From positions 25,536,317-25,600,316 of the forward strand of contig CM044964.1 in the NCBI GenBank assembly GCA_024516035.1: 64,000 bases of DNA. Reading direction: 5' to 3'. The translations under genes were made by a program, and so were the position numbers. Positions 42,886 through 54,722 of this stretch are shown here, one piece after another. Below the pieces are notes generated by a model. That model did not search any database and was not told the DNA's origin. It was given only the letters and a program-made list of their open reading frames with translations. The first letter of the stretch is position 1. Every line of letters begins with the position of its first letter. Source of the DNA: Bactericera cockerelli. Lineage: Eukaryota; Arthropoda; Insecta; Hemiptera; Triozidae.

Positions 42886-43286
42886 AAAAATTACACAACA
42901 AGGACCTTAAACAGCTCTTACCTATGTTAAAAATCTGGAACAAAATCCAAAGCTTAGAACAAAATATAGGATAAGGAAAGTAATAAATATATCTAATAGC
43001 CTGTTTTATGTACAAAAGATAGGTACAACAATAAATAAATAAGTAAACTCGAGTGCGGAACTAGCGCCTTTGGCATTCTTTCATCTACACAAGCATTCCT
43101 ACTAAAGAAAATTCCCACCAAAGAAACTTCCCACCCCTAAAATTTCCCACCCAAGAAAATCCCCAAGCTGTTATTTGCACGTATAATATTGACACCACCT
43201 CTTTAATTGTCTGCCTGGGGGCCTCTGCTTTCCTTTAATCTTCCAAACTGTTAGTTTCCTGACTTCAAAGACTCTAAGTGTCAAGA

Positions 43287-43738
43287 CAATCAAAGTCTTA
43301 CAAACACCAATAGTGCAGTAATATACAGGGTGGAACAAAGTCTTATAAACACCAATAGTGCAGTCATAAACTGGGTGGAACAAAGGCTTACAAACACCAA
43401 TAGTATAATATACTGGGTGGAGCAAAGTCTTAGAAACTCCAAAAGTGTAAAATACAGGGTGGAACAAAGTCTTATAAACACCAATAGTGCAGTAATATAC
43501 AGGGTGGAACAGAGTCTTACAAACACCAATAGTGCAGTAATATACTGGGTGGAACAAAGTCTTATAAACACCAATAGTGCAGTAATATACAGGGTGGAAC
43601 AAAGTATTACAAACACCAATAGTGTAATATACAGTGTGTAACAAAGTCTTATAAACATCAATAGTGCACTAATATACTGGGTGGAACAAAGTCTTATAAA
43701 CACCAATAGTGCAGTAATATACAGGGTGGAACAAAAAT
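43287..43738 (+). repeat. 45-bp minisatellite, about ten units
   Basis: Unit aacaccaatagtgcagtaat followed by atacagggtggaacaaagtc and ttata. Because 45 is divisible by three and the unit lacks stops in several frames, long open frames arise on both strands. They are repeats, not genes. Confidence 0.93.
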
Positions 43739-43767
43739 TCAATCAGCATTGCCCCTCTGTACGTACA

Positions 43768-43975
43768 GCCATCGAAATCGAAATGAAACAGGATTATATT
43801 TAATACAAGTCGAAAGCCATCGAATTCGAAATGAAACAGGATTAGATTTAATACAAAGTTATGACTCAGGCCATCAGCTGACTATAGTGTGCTCTGATTG
43901 GTTAAAATTCCCACCAGAGGGCGTGTTACGGTTTCAGGTCGACTTAGATTAAATCTAAACCTGTTTCACAATTCG
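43768..43975. mobile_element. Inverted-repeat element
   Basis: Arms tgaaacaggattagattta (43832-43850) and taaatctaaacctgtttca (43950-43968) are inverted with one mismatch. A direct repeat of the left arm region (gaaatgaaacaggattatat) precedes it. Confidence 0.65.
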
Positions 43976-44584
43976 GTCCGTAGTATCGTTGTACTCTTTG
44001 GCGTTCAACAAAGGTTTTAGGTGAGCGCTTAAAATCACAGTCACAGAAGCCAACTTACAGGATGCTAACAGTTAACAATACTAGAGGGAGTTATCAACAC
44101 ATTACTTGCTATGATAGGAGTTATGGGTACGATAGAAAATAACCACCAAACCTAAAGCAATAACATGATAGTTTATGTTTCCAATAATATTATTATTCTT
44201 AATAGGTACTATAATTATTATTATTATCACCATCATCATCATGATTATTATTATTGTAACTATTCTTACTATTATTAATGTTGCTGTGTTGCTGTTAATA
44301 CTAGGTACCCTTACTATTATTTTTGCTATTTTTATTAAAGTTGTATTTTGAACAAGTTAGTGTTGTAACTTCTGCAAACACAATAATTCTCGGGAGAGCT
44401 GTAAATTGTTCTTTAACTTTTTTTCCATCTCTTCAGTCCTGCTCATTGTATTGATTCGATTAAAAATAGAATAGTGTTTCAGCTGTTGAAATGCTGGATC
44501 TTCCGATATTGCGCTGACGATTTTTTAAATTTAGCTGTCGAAATTGAAAACGTATCCACTTTTCAGCATCGAATTTAGATATTT
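43976..44584. other. No gene recognised; ATT microsatellite
   Basis: A (att/atc)n region lies at about 44187-44340. The rest is unremarkable AT-rich sequence. Confidence 0.5.
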
Positions 44585-44945
44585 GAGCCCGCGCTTAGCT
44601 CCGTGCTAAAGCACTCACCTGCCATGGGGAAGGTCCTTTGTTCGAGTCTCAGAGTAGACAAAAAATTGTATTAAAAATTGGTTATATTTGTTTCTAACTT
44701 TGTAAGGGATTTTATTTATCTATCGTATGGCTTTATTACACATCTCAACTTCCGGTGTAAGGGATACTTCCGGTGCGCTCGTGTTGACCCAGCACCTAAG
44801 TTGGAAGTATTATGTCACTTCTCGCCCATCAGAGGGGAGGCATACTACGGGACAGTCATTGGGCTAGCTACAACACAGACCACAAGCGTCTACAGTAGCT
44901 GCTGTTTCTACCAAATAAAAAAGGCTGTGAAACACTCATATTTAG
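44585..44945 (+). mobile_element. SINE family A with internal insertion
   Basis: Head gcccgcgcttagctccgtgc, B box tttgttcgagtctcaga, an extra roughly 60-bp segment around 44700-44760 with a duplicated ttccggtg, then gcgctcgtgttgacccagca and the tail aggctgtgaaacactcat. Confidence 0.87.
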
Positions 44946-45075
44946 ATGAGAAAGGGAGATAGAGAGAGAGAGAAAGAGAGAGATAGGAGATAGAGAGTAG
45001 AGAGGGAAAGAGAGAGATAGAGAGGAGAGAGAGAGAGAGAGAAAAGAGAGGAAAACATAAGAAGAGAGAGAAAGC
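44946..45075. repeat. GA-rich tract
   Basis: gagagaga and gatagaga units directly after the family A tail. Confidence 0.85.
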
Positions 45076-45450
45076 TTATGTATAATGGAAGGAAATTTAT
45101 TGCGTGACGTATACTGACGAAGTGCTACTGGAATACAGAGAACTTTTTCTTTCTTTTTCTTGGTTCTTTTTTAAATTTCTCCTTAAACTTTACAACTAGT
45201 GAATCAAACTGTGCAAAGCTCCCTTCAGAGTTTACATATATTACGGAAAAAAACTCTTTAGGTAACAATTAGATTAAAAAAATGAACCTTTTCTTAGCCA
45301 AGCTTGACGTTGCAACTGTCATTAAAAAATATTATTATATTAAATTATAAGTATTATTTGGTTGTCATTCAAAAATCATTTATAAAAAAATACCCTGAAA
45401 ATTTCAGCTCGATAGGATGAAAATTGCAGCTTTCATTGCATTTTGATAAA
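45076..45450. other. AT-rich stretch, no gene recognised
   Basis: No open frames of note and no repeat family identified. Confidence 0.45.
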
Positions 45451-45469
45451 AACTCTTTCACTGTCTCAC

Positions 45470-45870
45470 TATATATCTTCCCTTCAATCTCTCACTATCT
45501 CTCTCTTTGTTCCCTTCAATCTCTCACTATCTCTCTCTTTCTTCCCTTCAATATCTCACTATCTCTCTCTTTTTCTTCCCTTCAATATCTCACTATCTCT
45601 CCCTTTCTTCCCTTCAATATCTCACTATCTCTTCCCTTCAATATCTCACTAACCTCTCTCTTTCTTCCCTTCAATATCTCACTATTTCTCTCTTTCTTCC
45701 CTTCAATATCTCACTACCTCTCTCTTTTTTCCTTCAATATCTCACTATCTCTTTCTCTTCCCTTCAATCTCTCAACTTTTCCCTTCCTTTCTTTCTCCCT
45801 CCCTCTCTCTCTCTGTCTCTCTCTCTTCCTCTCTCTGTCTCTCTCTCACCCTCATCTTCCATCCTTGTCT
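45470..45870. repeat. ~32-bp CT minisatellite
   Basis: Unit cttcccttcaatatctcact followed by atctctctcttt repeats about ten times before turning into plain CT. The open frames over it encode Ser/Leu/Phe repeats. Confidence 0.92.
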
Positions 45871-45999
45871 CTCTACAATCTATTAATCAATCCTTCTTCC
45901 ACCCTCTCAAAGCCAAGTCCGGGGAAGTTGATAGTTTCAATTGGGCGCGTTCCAACATCTTGGAAGACAAAAGCAGCACAAAAGGAATAATTATTTAAA

Positions 46000-46260
46000 G
46001 GAAAGAGAAGGAGAGAGAGAGTAGGAGGAGGAGGAGATAAAGAGAGAGAGAGAGGGAAGGACAGAAAAAGAGAGAGATAGAGAGAGAGGGGAAGGAATAT
46101 ATCGAGAGAGAGAGAGAGGAGATGGAGAGGGGATAGGGGAGAGATATAGAGAGAGAGAAAGAGAGAGAGAGAGAGATAAGGAGAGAGGGAGAGAGAGAGA
46201 GAGAGAAAAAGAGAGAGGGAGAGAAAAGAGAGAGGGAGAAAGGAGAAGAGAGGGGATGTA
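46000..46260. repeat. GA-rich tract
   Basis: gagagaga with ggagagaggg variants. A second, smaller GA tract follows at 46385-46475. Confidence 0.9.
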
Positions 46261-46499
46261 GTAAAGTAAGTAATAGCTGAGGATTAAACAATGAATACAA
46301 TATAAGGTGGAGAGGGGTGGGGGGATCAGGGATGTAGCTTAAATTCTGGCGTTAAGTAAGTTAGAAAAGAAAATCTGAATGAAAGAAAACAGGTGGAGGA
46401 GAAAAATAGAGAGAGAAGAGCTTTCTCTTCTCTCTAGAAGAGAGAGTAAGAAGAGGGAGAAAGAGAAATAAAGGTACTGAAAAACATTAAATAAAAATA

Positions 46500-46935
46500 T
46501 TTAGGTTTGAGAATAACATTGTTGTTGTTGTTGGCTACAGCTGTGGGTGTGATGGTCTCCAGCCAACTTAAGTGGAAAAGTTGAACCAAAAATTTCAATA
46601 GGTGGTTCAGCTGTCCAGGTATGTTTTGATATTCATGTACATCTAGTACAACTTGTCTCTTTTTACTGTATATTTACCGTAATTATAAGCACTGTAGTTT
46701 CTGGGAGGGTTCTCCCGCGAAACGACCGTTTCAAGTTATCGCTTGATAACTTGTTAAGCGATAAAACATCGTGAAAACTAGGTCTATTTCAATTCAAGCC
46801 ATTAAACCCTTGGGAAACTGCAAGATAGCCTGGCTTGGTAGAGTTGGTTAGTTCTTTCTCTATATTTATAGTCTTCTAGCGAAACACTGGTCTTCTCACT
46901 TTTTAATGTCCCTCAGCTAGGTATGTGAGAATAAT
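46500..46935. other. Repeat fragments, no gene
   Basis: 46605-46650 (cagctgtccaggtatgtttt) is the inverse of 13160-13190. 46795-46930 (attaaacccttgggaaactg, tagcctggcttggtagagtt) matches 40585-40700. Confidence 0.6.
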
Positions 46936-46999
46936 AATATTGCATTTTTTATACTAAGACTAAAAAAATACAAAAAAATGCTACACCAAGACTAAATAT

Positions 47000-47037
47000 A
47001 CTTCCGATTTCTAATATTAGAAATTTGTCGGAAGTAT
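47000..47037. repeat. Ultrashort palindromic repeat
   Basis: acttccgatttctaatatta then gaaatttgtcggaagt. Inverted end motif acttccga/tcggaagt around the attctaatattagaat-type centre. Confidence 0.8.
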
Positions 47038-47089
47038 AATGTCGCATTATTCTAGCAGTAAGCTCAAGACGCATTATATTGTGGTCAAA

Positions 47090-47195
47090 AACTCAAATGG
47101 GAGGATAACTTTGTCATGTCCCGGCTGGGTTTCGAACCCGCGACCACTGGATTACCAGACGAACGTCTTGACCACTGAGCAACCGGGAGATAGAG
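47090..47195 (-). mobile_element. SINE family B head
   Basis: Contains gggaggataactttgtcatg, cggctgggtttcgaacccgc and ttgaccactgagcaaccggg. Confidence 0.88.
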
Positions 47196-47214
47196 GAATG
47201 AAGGGCAAGTGACA

Positions 47215-47490
47215 AATGTAGACTGATAGAGAGAGATAGAGTCAGAGACAGAGAGAGAGAGAGATAGCGAACAAGTTAGTGGGAGAGATTGATTGATTAG
47301 GAGAGATAAATGAGAAAGACAGAGGAGGGAGAGAGATAATTAGGGGGGAAAATAAAGAGAGAGGAAAATATAGTGTAGGAGATGGATGGTTAAAAGTGAG
47401 AGGGAGAGAGATTCATTAGGAAAGGGGAAAGAAGAAAACTAGGACAGAGAGAGACAGAGATAATGAGATAGAGAGAGATGGGAGAAAAGG
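47215..47490. repeat. GA-rich tract
   Basis: Purine-rich sequence with gagagaga and gattgattaggagagata. Confidence 0.85.
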
Positions 47491-47634
47491 GGCGTTAGAA
47501 AATACGGTGATGGGTTTTGTGGTCTTCATGGGTTAATGATTGATTAATGATAGTTGTTAATTTCAGTCCCTGAAAAGTTTCAAGTCTTGAAGAAGTTCAC
47601 TTCAAGTTCCAACATGTTTAATTCAAGTTCCAAC

Positions 47635-47850
47635 CGACGCAACACTGGCTCAGAGTCATCACTGAAATTAAGCAACGTCCAGCGAGGCAAGGGCATGGAT
47701 CTGAGCCTTCGTGATGCTGGTTATTCCCGGCCTCACTCAGGCTGGGTGAGGGTAATTTGAGTAGCTGATTTGTGAGTTGCCAGCGAATGTACTGTTAAAC
47801 CCCCATATGATCATGCATGATCATGCAGTTGAAAGCAACTTTAAAGCAAG
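47635..47850 (+). mobile_element. SINE family F (5S-derived), with 5S 3' end
   Basis: gagtcatcactgaaattaag, caacgtccagcgaggcaagg and gcatggatctgagccttcgt follow the order of 5S rRNA further 3' than other copies. The core ctcaggctgggtgagggtaa and the tail gatcatgcagttgaaagcaa complete it. Confidence 0.87.
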
Positions 47851-47959
47851 AAAAAATTTCTTTTAAATTATGCGCTCCATAACTTTGAAGAGATGACAGA
47901 AGAGTGAGATCTTTAAAACGAAGAAAAACGATAAGGAGAAGAAGAAAGAGTTCAGAAAG

Positions 47960-48440
47960 TAGAGAAGGAGGATTTCAGAAAGTAGAGAAGGAGGAGGAGG
48001 AGAAGGAGAAGGAGGAGGAGGAGGAGTAGGAGGAGGAGGAGGAGAAGGAGGAGGAGGAGGAGGAGGAGGAGAAGGAGAAGGAGGAGGAGAAGGAGGAGGA
48101 GAAGGAGAAGGAGGAGGAGGAGGAGTAGGAGGAGGAGGAGGAGAAGGAGGAGGAGAAGGAGGAGGAGGAGGAGGAGGAGGAGAAGGAGAAGGAGGAGGGA
48201 GAAGGAGGAGGAGAAGGAGAGAGGAGGAGGAGAGGAGGAGGAGGAGAAGGAGAAGGAGGAGGAAGGAGGAGGAGGAGGAGGAGAGGAGGAGGAGGAGGAG
48301 GAGGGGGAAGGAGGAGGAGAAGGAGAGAGGAGAAGGAGGAGGAGAAGGAGGAGGAGGAGGAGGAAGATAAGGAGAAGGAGGAGGAGGAGGAAGACGTGTA
48401 GAAGGAGGAGGAGGAGGAAGAAGATGACTTGAGGAGGTGG
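47960..48440 (+). repeat. Large (GGA/GAA)n microsatellite
   Basis: About 480 bp of ggaggagg with aag and tag variants and a second-order pattern (gaaggagaaggaggagg). Complementary frames read as Leu, Ser or Pro homopolymers and are not genes. Confidence 0.95.
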
Positions 48441-48559
48441 AGAAGGATTGTTTACCAAGTGGAAAAGTTTGCTCATTATAGTGCCAGGTGTTGGATGTGG
48501 AGAGAAGTAGTGAGACATGTATAGATATAGGGAGAGGGAGAAGCAATGAGACATGTATA

Positions 48560-48765
48560 ATAATAATAAATATAATACTTTTTACTGGAAGGTAACCACC
48601 AGACGAGGTTAATGCTCAAAGTGTTTTCTAAAACCTAACCCTCGGAGTCTTATTATGTGGTCACTAACTCAAATTGATGAGGAAAAATTCATGTACTGGG
48701 TTGGATTCGAACCAAAAGATTACCAGACTAGCGCGTAAACCACTTTACCACCAGTGCACGTATGG
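48560..48765 (-). mobile_element. SINE family D
   Basis: Contains actttttactggaaggtaac, tcaaagtgttttctaaaacc, gaggaaaaattcatgtactg and gcgcgtaaaccactttacca. Confidence 0.87.
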
Positions 48766-49074
48766 ATATAGGGAGAGGGATAAGTTTGGAACAGGTAAGT
48801 CAAAGGTTGTAGGTGTTTGAAGTCAAAGTTTGAACAGAAGAGGAACGTGGGATATTTTAGACAGAAAAAATGAGAAGGAGAGAGTAAAAGAAAAATTATA
48901 AGGATGGCGTGGGATGAAATAAATTATTGACGTACTTTCTCCACATGTGGGAACTCGAACCCCCGACCTGGTCTTCTACCAGATCAATGAAACGACTAAG
49001 ATTTTTCTTTCAACAAAATTACATACATACTCGTATGTATTTTTTATCCATAGAGGTAATAGGACAAAGATTGG
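48766..49074. other. No gene recognised
   Basis: Contains gtgggaactcgaacccccga (about 48947), another inverted B-box-like tRNA-derived scrap. Confidence 0.4.
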
Positions 49075-49480
49075 TTTGAGAGAGATTATGCGACAGAGAA
49101 GACAGAGTAAGAAAGAAAATAGATAGAGAGAGTAGGAGAAGGAATAGGAAAAAGGACAACAAGAGAGATTAAAAAGAAAAACGGAAAGAGAGAAAACAGA
49201 GAAATAAAGAGAGAGAAGAGAGATTATGAAAGCGAAGAGAGACAAAGAAAAAAAGGGATAGAGAAAGAAAGAGAAGGAATAGAAAAACATATAACAAGAG
49301 AGAGCAAAGAGAAAGAGAGAAGAGATATTTTCATAGAGAAGAGAGAGAGAGAGAAAGAATATTGATAGAGAGAGAAAGAAAGGGAGATGAAAAAGAGATA
49401 GCAAAAGAGAGTAAAAAGAAAGAAAATAAGATGAAAGAGAGACATACAGAGAAAGAAAGAGATTGTAGCAAGAGGGAAAA
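49075..49480. repeat. GA-rich tract
   Basis: Roughly 150-bp segments with ggaatagaaaaa and aacaagagagattaaaaaga recur. Complementary frames (up to 201 codons) are low complexity. Confidence 0.85.
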
Positions 49481-49814
49481 AAACGAAAAGTTAAACGATC
49501 CAACTCCAGTTGCCAAGGAAAAACGTTAAAACAATGAAAAGACAAAGAAAGAAGTGAAAGAATAGGTACAAAAAACGCCAAGACAAAGGTGATGGGGGAG
49601 TGAAGAAATGGGAAAAGAAAGTTTTGGGGTAGAAATCCCCGGGTTTAAAATATTTTCCCCAGGTAAAGAAATGGCACCGAATAATTCCTGGGAGAATAAG
49701 GGAGGGAGGGAGGGAGGGAGAATATGGGAATGAAAAAGAGTGAGGGAAAAGCAACATACTTCCAACTCTTATTTTCTGGCAACTGTGCGTTATAATGTTA
49801 CATATTTATGTACA

Positions 49815-49955
49815 TATACAGGGTGATTCAGAAAAGGTGTCTTTATTTTAACCACGTGTTATATGGGCCGTTTTATATCAGCTGTCTGATAGGTATTTTA
49901 AGACAAGATTTTCCGCCATGAAGGCTGGCCACAGCTCCGTTACACTACAGAGCTA
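49815..49955 (+). mobile_element. Possible DNA transposon end
   Basis: tatacagggtgattcagaaa opens a GC-richer stretch (gaaggctggccacagctccg). No matching right end was found. Confidence 0.35.
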
Positions 49956-49959
49956 ATAT

Positions 49960-50111
49960 AATACAGCTACAAAGCCCGGTTTAGTAATAATAAAATTATT
50001 ATTAAACAATTTATTAGAAGATATAAAAAGATATACGTATAGTAATAGAAAATTATTATAGCAATGAAAAAATGTAAACAATATATACAATAAAAAGGAA
50101 AAAGAATCGAA
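49960..50111 (-). mobile_element. Repeat family J tail, uninterrupted
   Basis: tattatagcaatgaaaaaat, gtaaacaatatatacaataa and aaaggaaaaagaatcg correspond to the two sides of the Helitron insertion at 42474-42673. Confidence 0.75.
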
Positions 50112-50300
50112 AAATCTATACTTATAAAAGAGAGTTTCACTCACTGACTGACTGACTGATTCATCTTCTCCGAACTGGTAAGTCCTAGGAAGCTGAAATT
50201 TGGTAGGTAGCTTTGTCTTATAGTCTAGATGTGCAATACAACACCTGCCATTGGCGAAAAAGGATTTTTTGCCACAAACAATAAACAATTTAAATTTAAA
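50112..50300 (+). mobile_element. Helitron-like 5' end
   Basis: tctatacttataaaagagag then tttcactcactgactgactg after an A. The TCTATA...ACTGACTG form is typical of arthropod Helitron 5' ends (family knowledge). The 3' terminus was not located. Confidence 0.55.
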
Positions 50301-50559
50301 TAACAATATGAATATTAAAAAAAAAAAAACATAGTTAAAAATAAATATCTTTAATTACCTACATATATTGTACAATGTATTCATGGGTTATCGAGTTATT
50401 TATTGTGTGATATTATATATTAGTTACGGATGTCCCAATGTGTCAAAAGTCTTGTGTTGGGGAATTGGGGATCTTTTAATTCCATATGCATCATATTATC
50501 TTATTAAATTTGTATAAATAAGAATGATAATAATGATAATCTTTCAGTGAAAGGTAACT

Positions 50560-50800
50560 ACTACTAGATGAGAGAGTGAGAGGAAAAGAGAATGAGTAAA
50601 AGAGGTAGAGTGGAAAGAGAGAGAAGGAAGATGATGAGGAGGGAGAGAGACAGGAAGAGAATAAAGAGAAAGAGTGAGAGAGAGTCGGAAAGAGAGAGAA
50701 AAATTGTGGGAAAGTGGCATTGAGGGTGGGAGAGAGAGTGAGAGAGAGAGAGTGGGAGGGAGAGAGAAAGAGAGAGTGGGAGGGAGAGAGAAAGAGATGG
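50560..50800. repeat. GA-rich tract
   Basis: Tandem gagtgggagggagagagaaa units near the end. Confidence 0.88.
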
Positions 50801-50884
50801 CCAGTCCTGTAATAAATCCTAATTTATCTTATGCATTACATCACAAGTCGCAAGGGAGCCCATAAATTTTCTACCAAAGTCTTT

Positions 50885-50975
50885 CGCTCACTCTTCCTCT
50901 CTCTCTCTTTCTTTCACAATATTTTTCATTCCTATTCTCCTTGTCTCTCTCTCTCTCTCTCTCTTTTCCTCACTC
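50885..50975. repeat. CT-rich tract
   Basis: tctctctctctctctcttttcc and similar. Confidence 0.85.
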
Positions 50976-51004
50976 GTTTTACCTTATGTACGAATTTCTT
51001 TGTG

Positions 51005-51270
51005 GTGAAGCACAAGGCCTCTTCACAATTTTTGTGGGTAGCGCAGCATTACTAAGAGCCTCCTTTACATTTCGAATTATTCTATTACATTCATTTCTTT
51101 TTACTCTGGTAATGCCGCCACTGGTCGTTACTCATACAAGTAACTACTCATTTTTCCTCACGAGGTATGAGTGGACCCCGAACATCCAAGTACAGAGCAG
51201 AAAAAATCCTCCCCCGCTGGGAATCGAACCCAGGTCACCATGTGTGCAATGCCTAGCGCGCTAATTCGCT
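51005..51270 (-). mobile_element. SINE family E, long copy
   Basis: Contains gtgggtagcgcagcattact, ccgccactggtcgttactca, tcctcacgaggtatgagtgg and gggaatcgaacccaggtcac. It nearly matches 14672-14937. Confidence 0.9.
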
Positions 51271-51312
51271 CGTTTTACCTTATCTTTTTTCTTGCACTCA
51301 CTAATCTATGTA

Positions 51313-51314
<2 letters not shown>

Positions 51315-51355
<41 letters not shown>

Positions 51356-51565
51356 TCCCTCTCTCTATTTCTCTCTCTTTCTTTCATAATATTTTTCATT
51401 CTTCCTTTTCTCCTTGACTCTCTCTCTCTCTCTCTCTCTCTTTCCCTCACTCGCTTTACCCTATCTTTTTTTCTTTCTCTCACTAATCCATGTACTGACT
51501 CTCTCTCTCTCTTTCTTTCACAATATTTGTCATTCTTTCTCTCTCTCTTTCCCCCACTCGCTTTA
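51315..51565. repeat. CT-rich tract with ~110-bp duplication
   Basis: cactaatctatgtactgact and cactaatccatgtactgact each lead into a (tc)n run and a tttcataatatttttcattc-like segment, so a CT-containing block was tandemly duplicated. The same pattern occurs at 50885-50975. Confidence 0.85.
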
Positions 51566-52453
51566 CCCTAAATAAAGTGAGTATAAATAATTAACTGTAA
51601 CACACCCATTGCTATTACACACAAAAGTGATAACATATTCCTTCACAATTTTCTGTCTGTCCCATAGTGTCCACTTTGACAACTTCCACTATAAGTATTA
51701 TTTCCATTAAACTCTTTTGTAATTTTGTTCTTTTCTTTGGTTTTTTTCCGCTTTTATCAGAATTTTTGTTCGTTTTTGTCAAAAAAAAATGTTTGCTCCG
51801 ATTTCAAAACTTTTATTTTCTTCTGAACTGTATTGTCTGTTCTGATTATTTTTGTGTGTCCTTTTTTTTGCTTGTGCTCCTCTTGTTTTTTGTTGTTGAG
51901 AAGAATGTTTGTCATATTTTCTAGGGTTTCTTCAAGGCTAGACATGACTGAGGGAATTGAGAGACAAGGGACCGAGGGATAGAGGAGGGAGACAAATGTA
52001 CTGTCACAAAACTATTGAATAGACACCCAGGAACAATTTTAGGCTGGATCCGGGCCCAAATTCAAATAGCCATCATCAGAGTTTCAAGTATGTGTATTAG
52101 AAGTGCCCGGACCAGATTTAGTTGTAGGGAAGGCCATTAGGATATGAAGATTACTAATTCTCAATCATTAGATCCATCGACTTGAAAATTAGAGGATCAA
52201 GGAAAAAAATTCGACCAATTTCTGAATATGTTTAAAATATGTAAAAAAGAAAGAAAGAAAAAATTCACCCAAACAAAAAAATAAAATACATTTGTATATG
52301 TATAGTATAAAAAATTAATCTTATGTTTTGTAAATTGTGTATAATGTTATGTTAAACAACACAATAAATACATGAATTGAATTGAATTGTATGAATTACT
52401 AAGACCATCAGGGCATTACATAATTATGTAAATGCTTATTGATATAATAATAT
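51566..52453. other. No gene recognised
   Basis: AT-rich sequence. The open frame 51667-51924 is Phe-rich and unsupported. 52230-52400 ends in a family-like caataaatacatgaattgaa. Confidence 0.45.
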
Positions 52454-53026
52454 TGTTATGATTTGGTTCAAACAAGTTGAATACCCCTTTGGTTCAAGCA
52501 AGTTGAAAACCCCTGTGAAATGTGTGAGCAATCAGCTGTTGAGAGGGGAAATTAGTTCGGTGTTTTAATCATAGAGTGAGCTACAGGTATCGAATCTCGA
52601 TTTCTCTCGAATTTTCTGAGCGGAATGTGCTGGAGTGTTCTCGCTCTTTTATGTGAGATATATAATGGTAGCACGGTGGTTGTGCGAGTGAGTTGAAATA
52701 CTGAGATTGTGCGAGTAATTTGAATTCGAGATAGTGCGATATCGCGATATTCGTGATTTGTAGTGCGATAGTAGTTTCCGCGGATAGTACAGTAGTTTTT
52801 CCAGAGTGTATTCGTAAGTGATAAGAGACAGTTAAGCGTGCGTTAAGAGTCAGTTTAAGCATTAGACTTTGTGTTACGTGATAGTAGAACTGTTATAACT
52901 TATAAGACATATTGTACTTTTCGAGATTTATAATTTTCATGATAAACTTACTTTTTATTTTATTTATTTAATAATAAACTCAAGTGCGTTTTAAACTTTA
53001 ATCCCCCGAACCCGTAGCGCGTAACA
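52454..53026 (+). mobile_element. Solo LTR
   Basis: The 573-bp unit begins tgttatgatttgg and ends agcgcgtaaca, the TG...CA form with a five-base inverted end (tgtta/taaca). The same four bases, atat, stand immediately outside both ends. An aataaac signal lies near 52970. No gag, pol or second LTR is adjacent. A 4-bp duplication is common in Ty3/gypsy-type elements, but the superfamily is an inference. Confidence 0.75.
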
Positions 53027-53309
53027 ATATGTTGATTATTTAAATATAGTTGTTTATATTACCAGTGTCGGAACAGAATTGAAATGAATTGAATTGAATA
53101 TTTTCATTTTAATTTTACAATTTTATTGGTTCAATAACAATAATCCCCGAAGCTACTTCTAACTTTTTAGGGGATGTTCTCTCTCAGAAATATTGTATTG
53201 GCTATTTAATTTAATTTACATAATTGTTTTTTTTATTATGAATATTAATTATAATAAAGGTGAAGCACAATTGCTGATATTAGATTGCTATAATATTCCA
53301 TTGAACATA

Positions 53310-54150
53310 CTGGTGCTATATTCAGAGAGGAGAGAAGAGGTTGAAGAGATAGAGAAAAGATAAGGAAGGAAAAAGAATAGAGAAAGAGAGAGAGAGAGAG
53401 AGAGGGAAGAGATTGGGTAGATAAAATAGTTGGAGACGATTTAGAGGCGACAATGGGAGAACAAAAGAAAATGTTGATAGAATAGTAGAGAAAAATGACA
53501 TGATAATACCATAATTTCATAGAGAAGGAAAGACGACATTAAAGGTAAATAAAGAGAAAATGAAAGATATTGATAGAAAAAGAGGGATGAATAAGAGGAG
53601 CGAGGGAGAAACATTTATAGAAGGATTATAAGAGGGTATTAGGTATTAGCAAAAAGAAAAGATAAGATGGGATGAGAAAAAGAAGATATACATGCAAAAT
53701 AAGAGGACAAAGGAAAATGAGAAATTGAGAGAGAAAATAGAGATATGGGAGGGGAGAGTTAGTAATGTGAGAAAAAGAAGAGAAGAAGGAGAGATACAAT
53801 AGAGGTAAAGATAGAGAGAGAAAAGGTTTGACTCGAATTTATTATTTATAACAAAGTTATTGACAGAAAAGATTACCCCCTTTGATCATTCTACATCTTT
53901 CTCGGGAGAAACAGAGAGAGAGAGTGAGAAAAAGAGAGAGAGAGAGAGAAAGAAAAGAAAAGAAAAAGAGAAATAGAGAGAGGAAATGACAAAGACAGAT
54001 AGAACAAGAAAAAGACAGAGAAAAAAAATGTGAAGAGAAAGAGAGAAAACAAAGAGGTAAAGTGAAAGTAAAGAGATAGAAATTGAGAGGAAAAGAGAGA
54101 GAGAGACAAAGAGAGAGAGAGAGAGAGATAACGAAAGGGGGAAGGATTTA
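53310..54150. repeat. GA-rich region
   Basis: Purine-rich sequence with dense gagaga runs at 53385-53415 and 53910-54130. Confidence 0.85.
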
Positions 54151-54589
54151 TTAAGAGAGAAATATGACACCATAATAATATGACATTCAATAATGTACTT
54201 CTAATACTGGATAGATGGGAAATATAATTTCAGATACTATATTATGATAAATGAATACTGGAAATATTACCCTGAATGATAAAAATGATATAGAAAGAGA
54301 GAGAAATAAAAAGATAATATTATATAGATTATATTATATTTAAGTAGTTTTTTTTTTGAGGAAATAAAATTTTATTAAAACTAAGAGTTAAACATTATTT
54401 AAAGAACAGGTCGCGAGAAGAGAAAGAAATATTACCTCTACATGTATTTCTGTAATATAAAGTGAGAAAGGGATAATTCAATTAATAGTGGGAAATATTG
54501 TTTCAAAGGTACAAAACTCTGGAAAGAGTAAGGGGGAAAGAAGAGAAAAAGTGGTTTAATTATTCTGTACATTATTACAAGAAGAAGGA

Positions 54590-54722
54590 GAAGGACAAAA
54601 AGAACACCAAGAAAACAACAACAACACACACAAAAGAACAAAATCAACAACGACAAAATCAACAACAACAAAATCAACAACACCACCACCAACAACAACA
54701 ACAACAACAACAACAACAAAAA
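54590..54722 (+). repeat. (CAA)n microsatellite
   Basis: aacaacaacaacaac runs mixed with aaaatcaacaacgac units. Confidence 0.92.

Noticed and set aside
43171..43742. 150-157 codon frames with a 15-residue repeat
   Set aside because: Produced by a 45-bp minisatellite that lacks stops in several frames on both strands; no start context or flanking coding sequence.
47863..48554. Long Pro/Ser/Leu frames of 200-227 codons
   Set aside because: Translation of the (GGA)n microsatellite in several frames.
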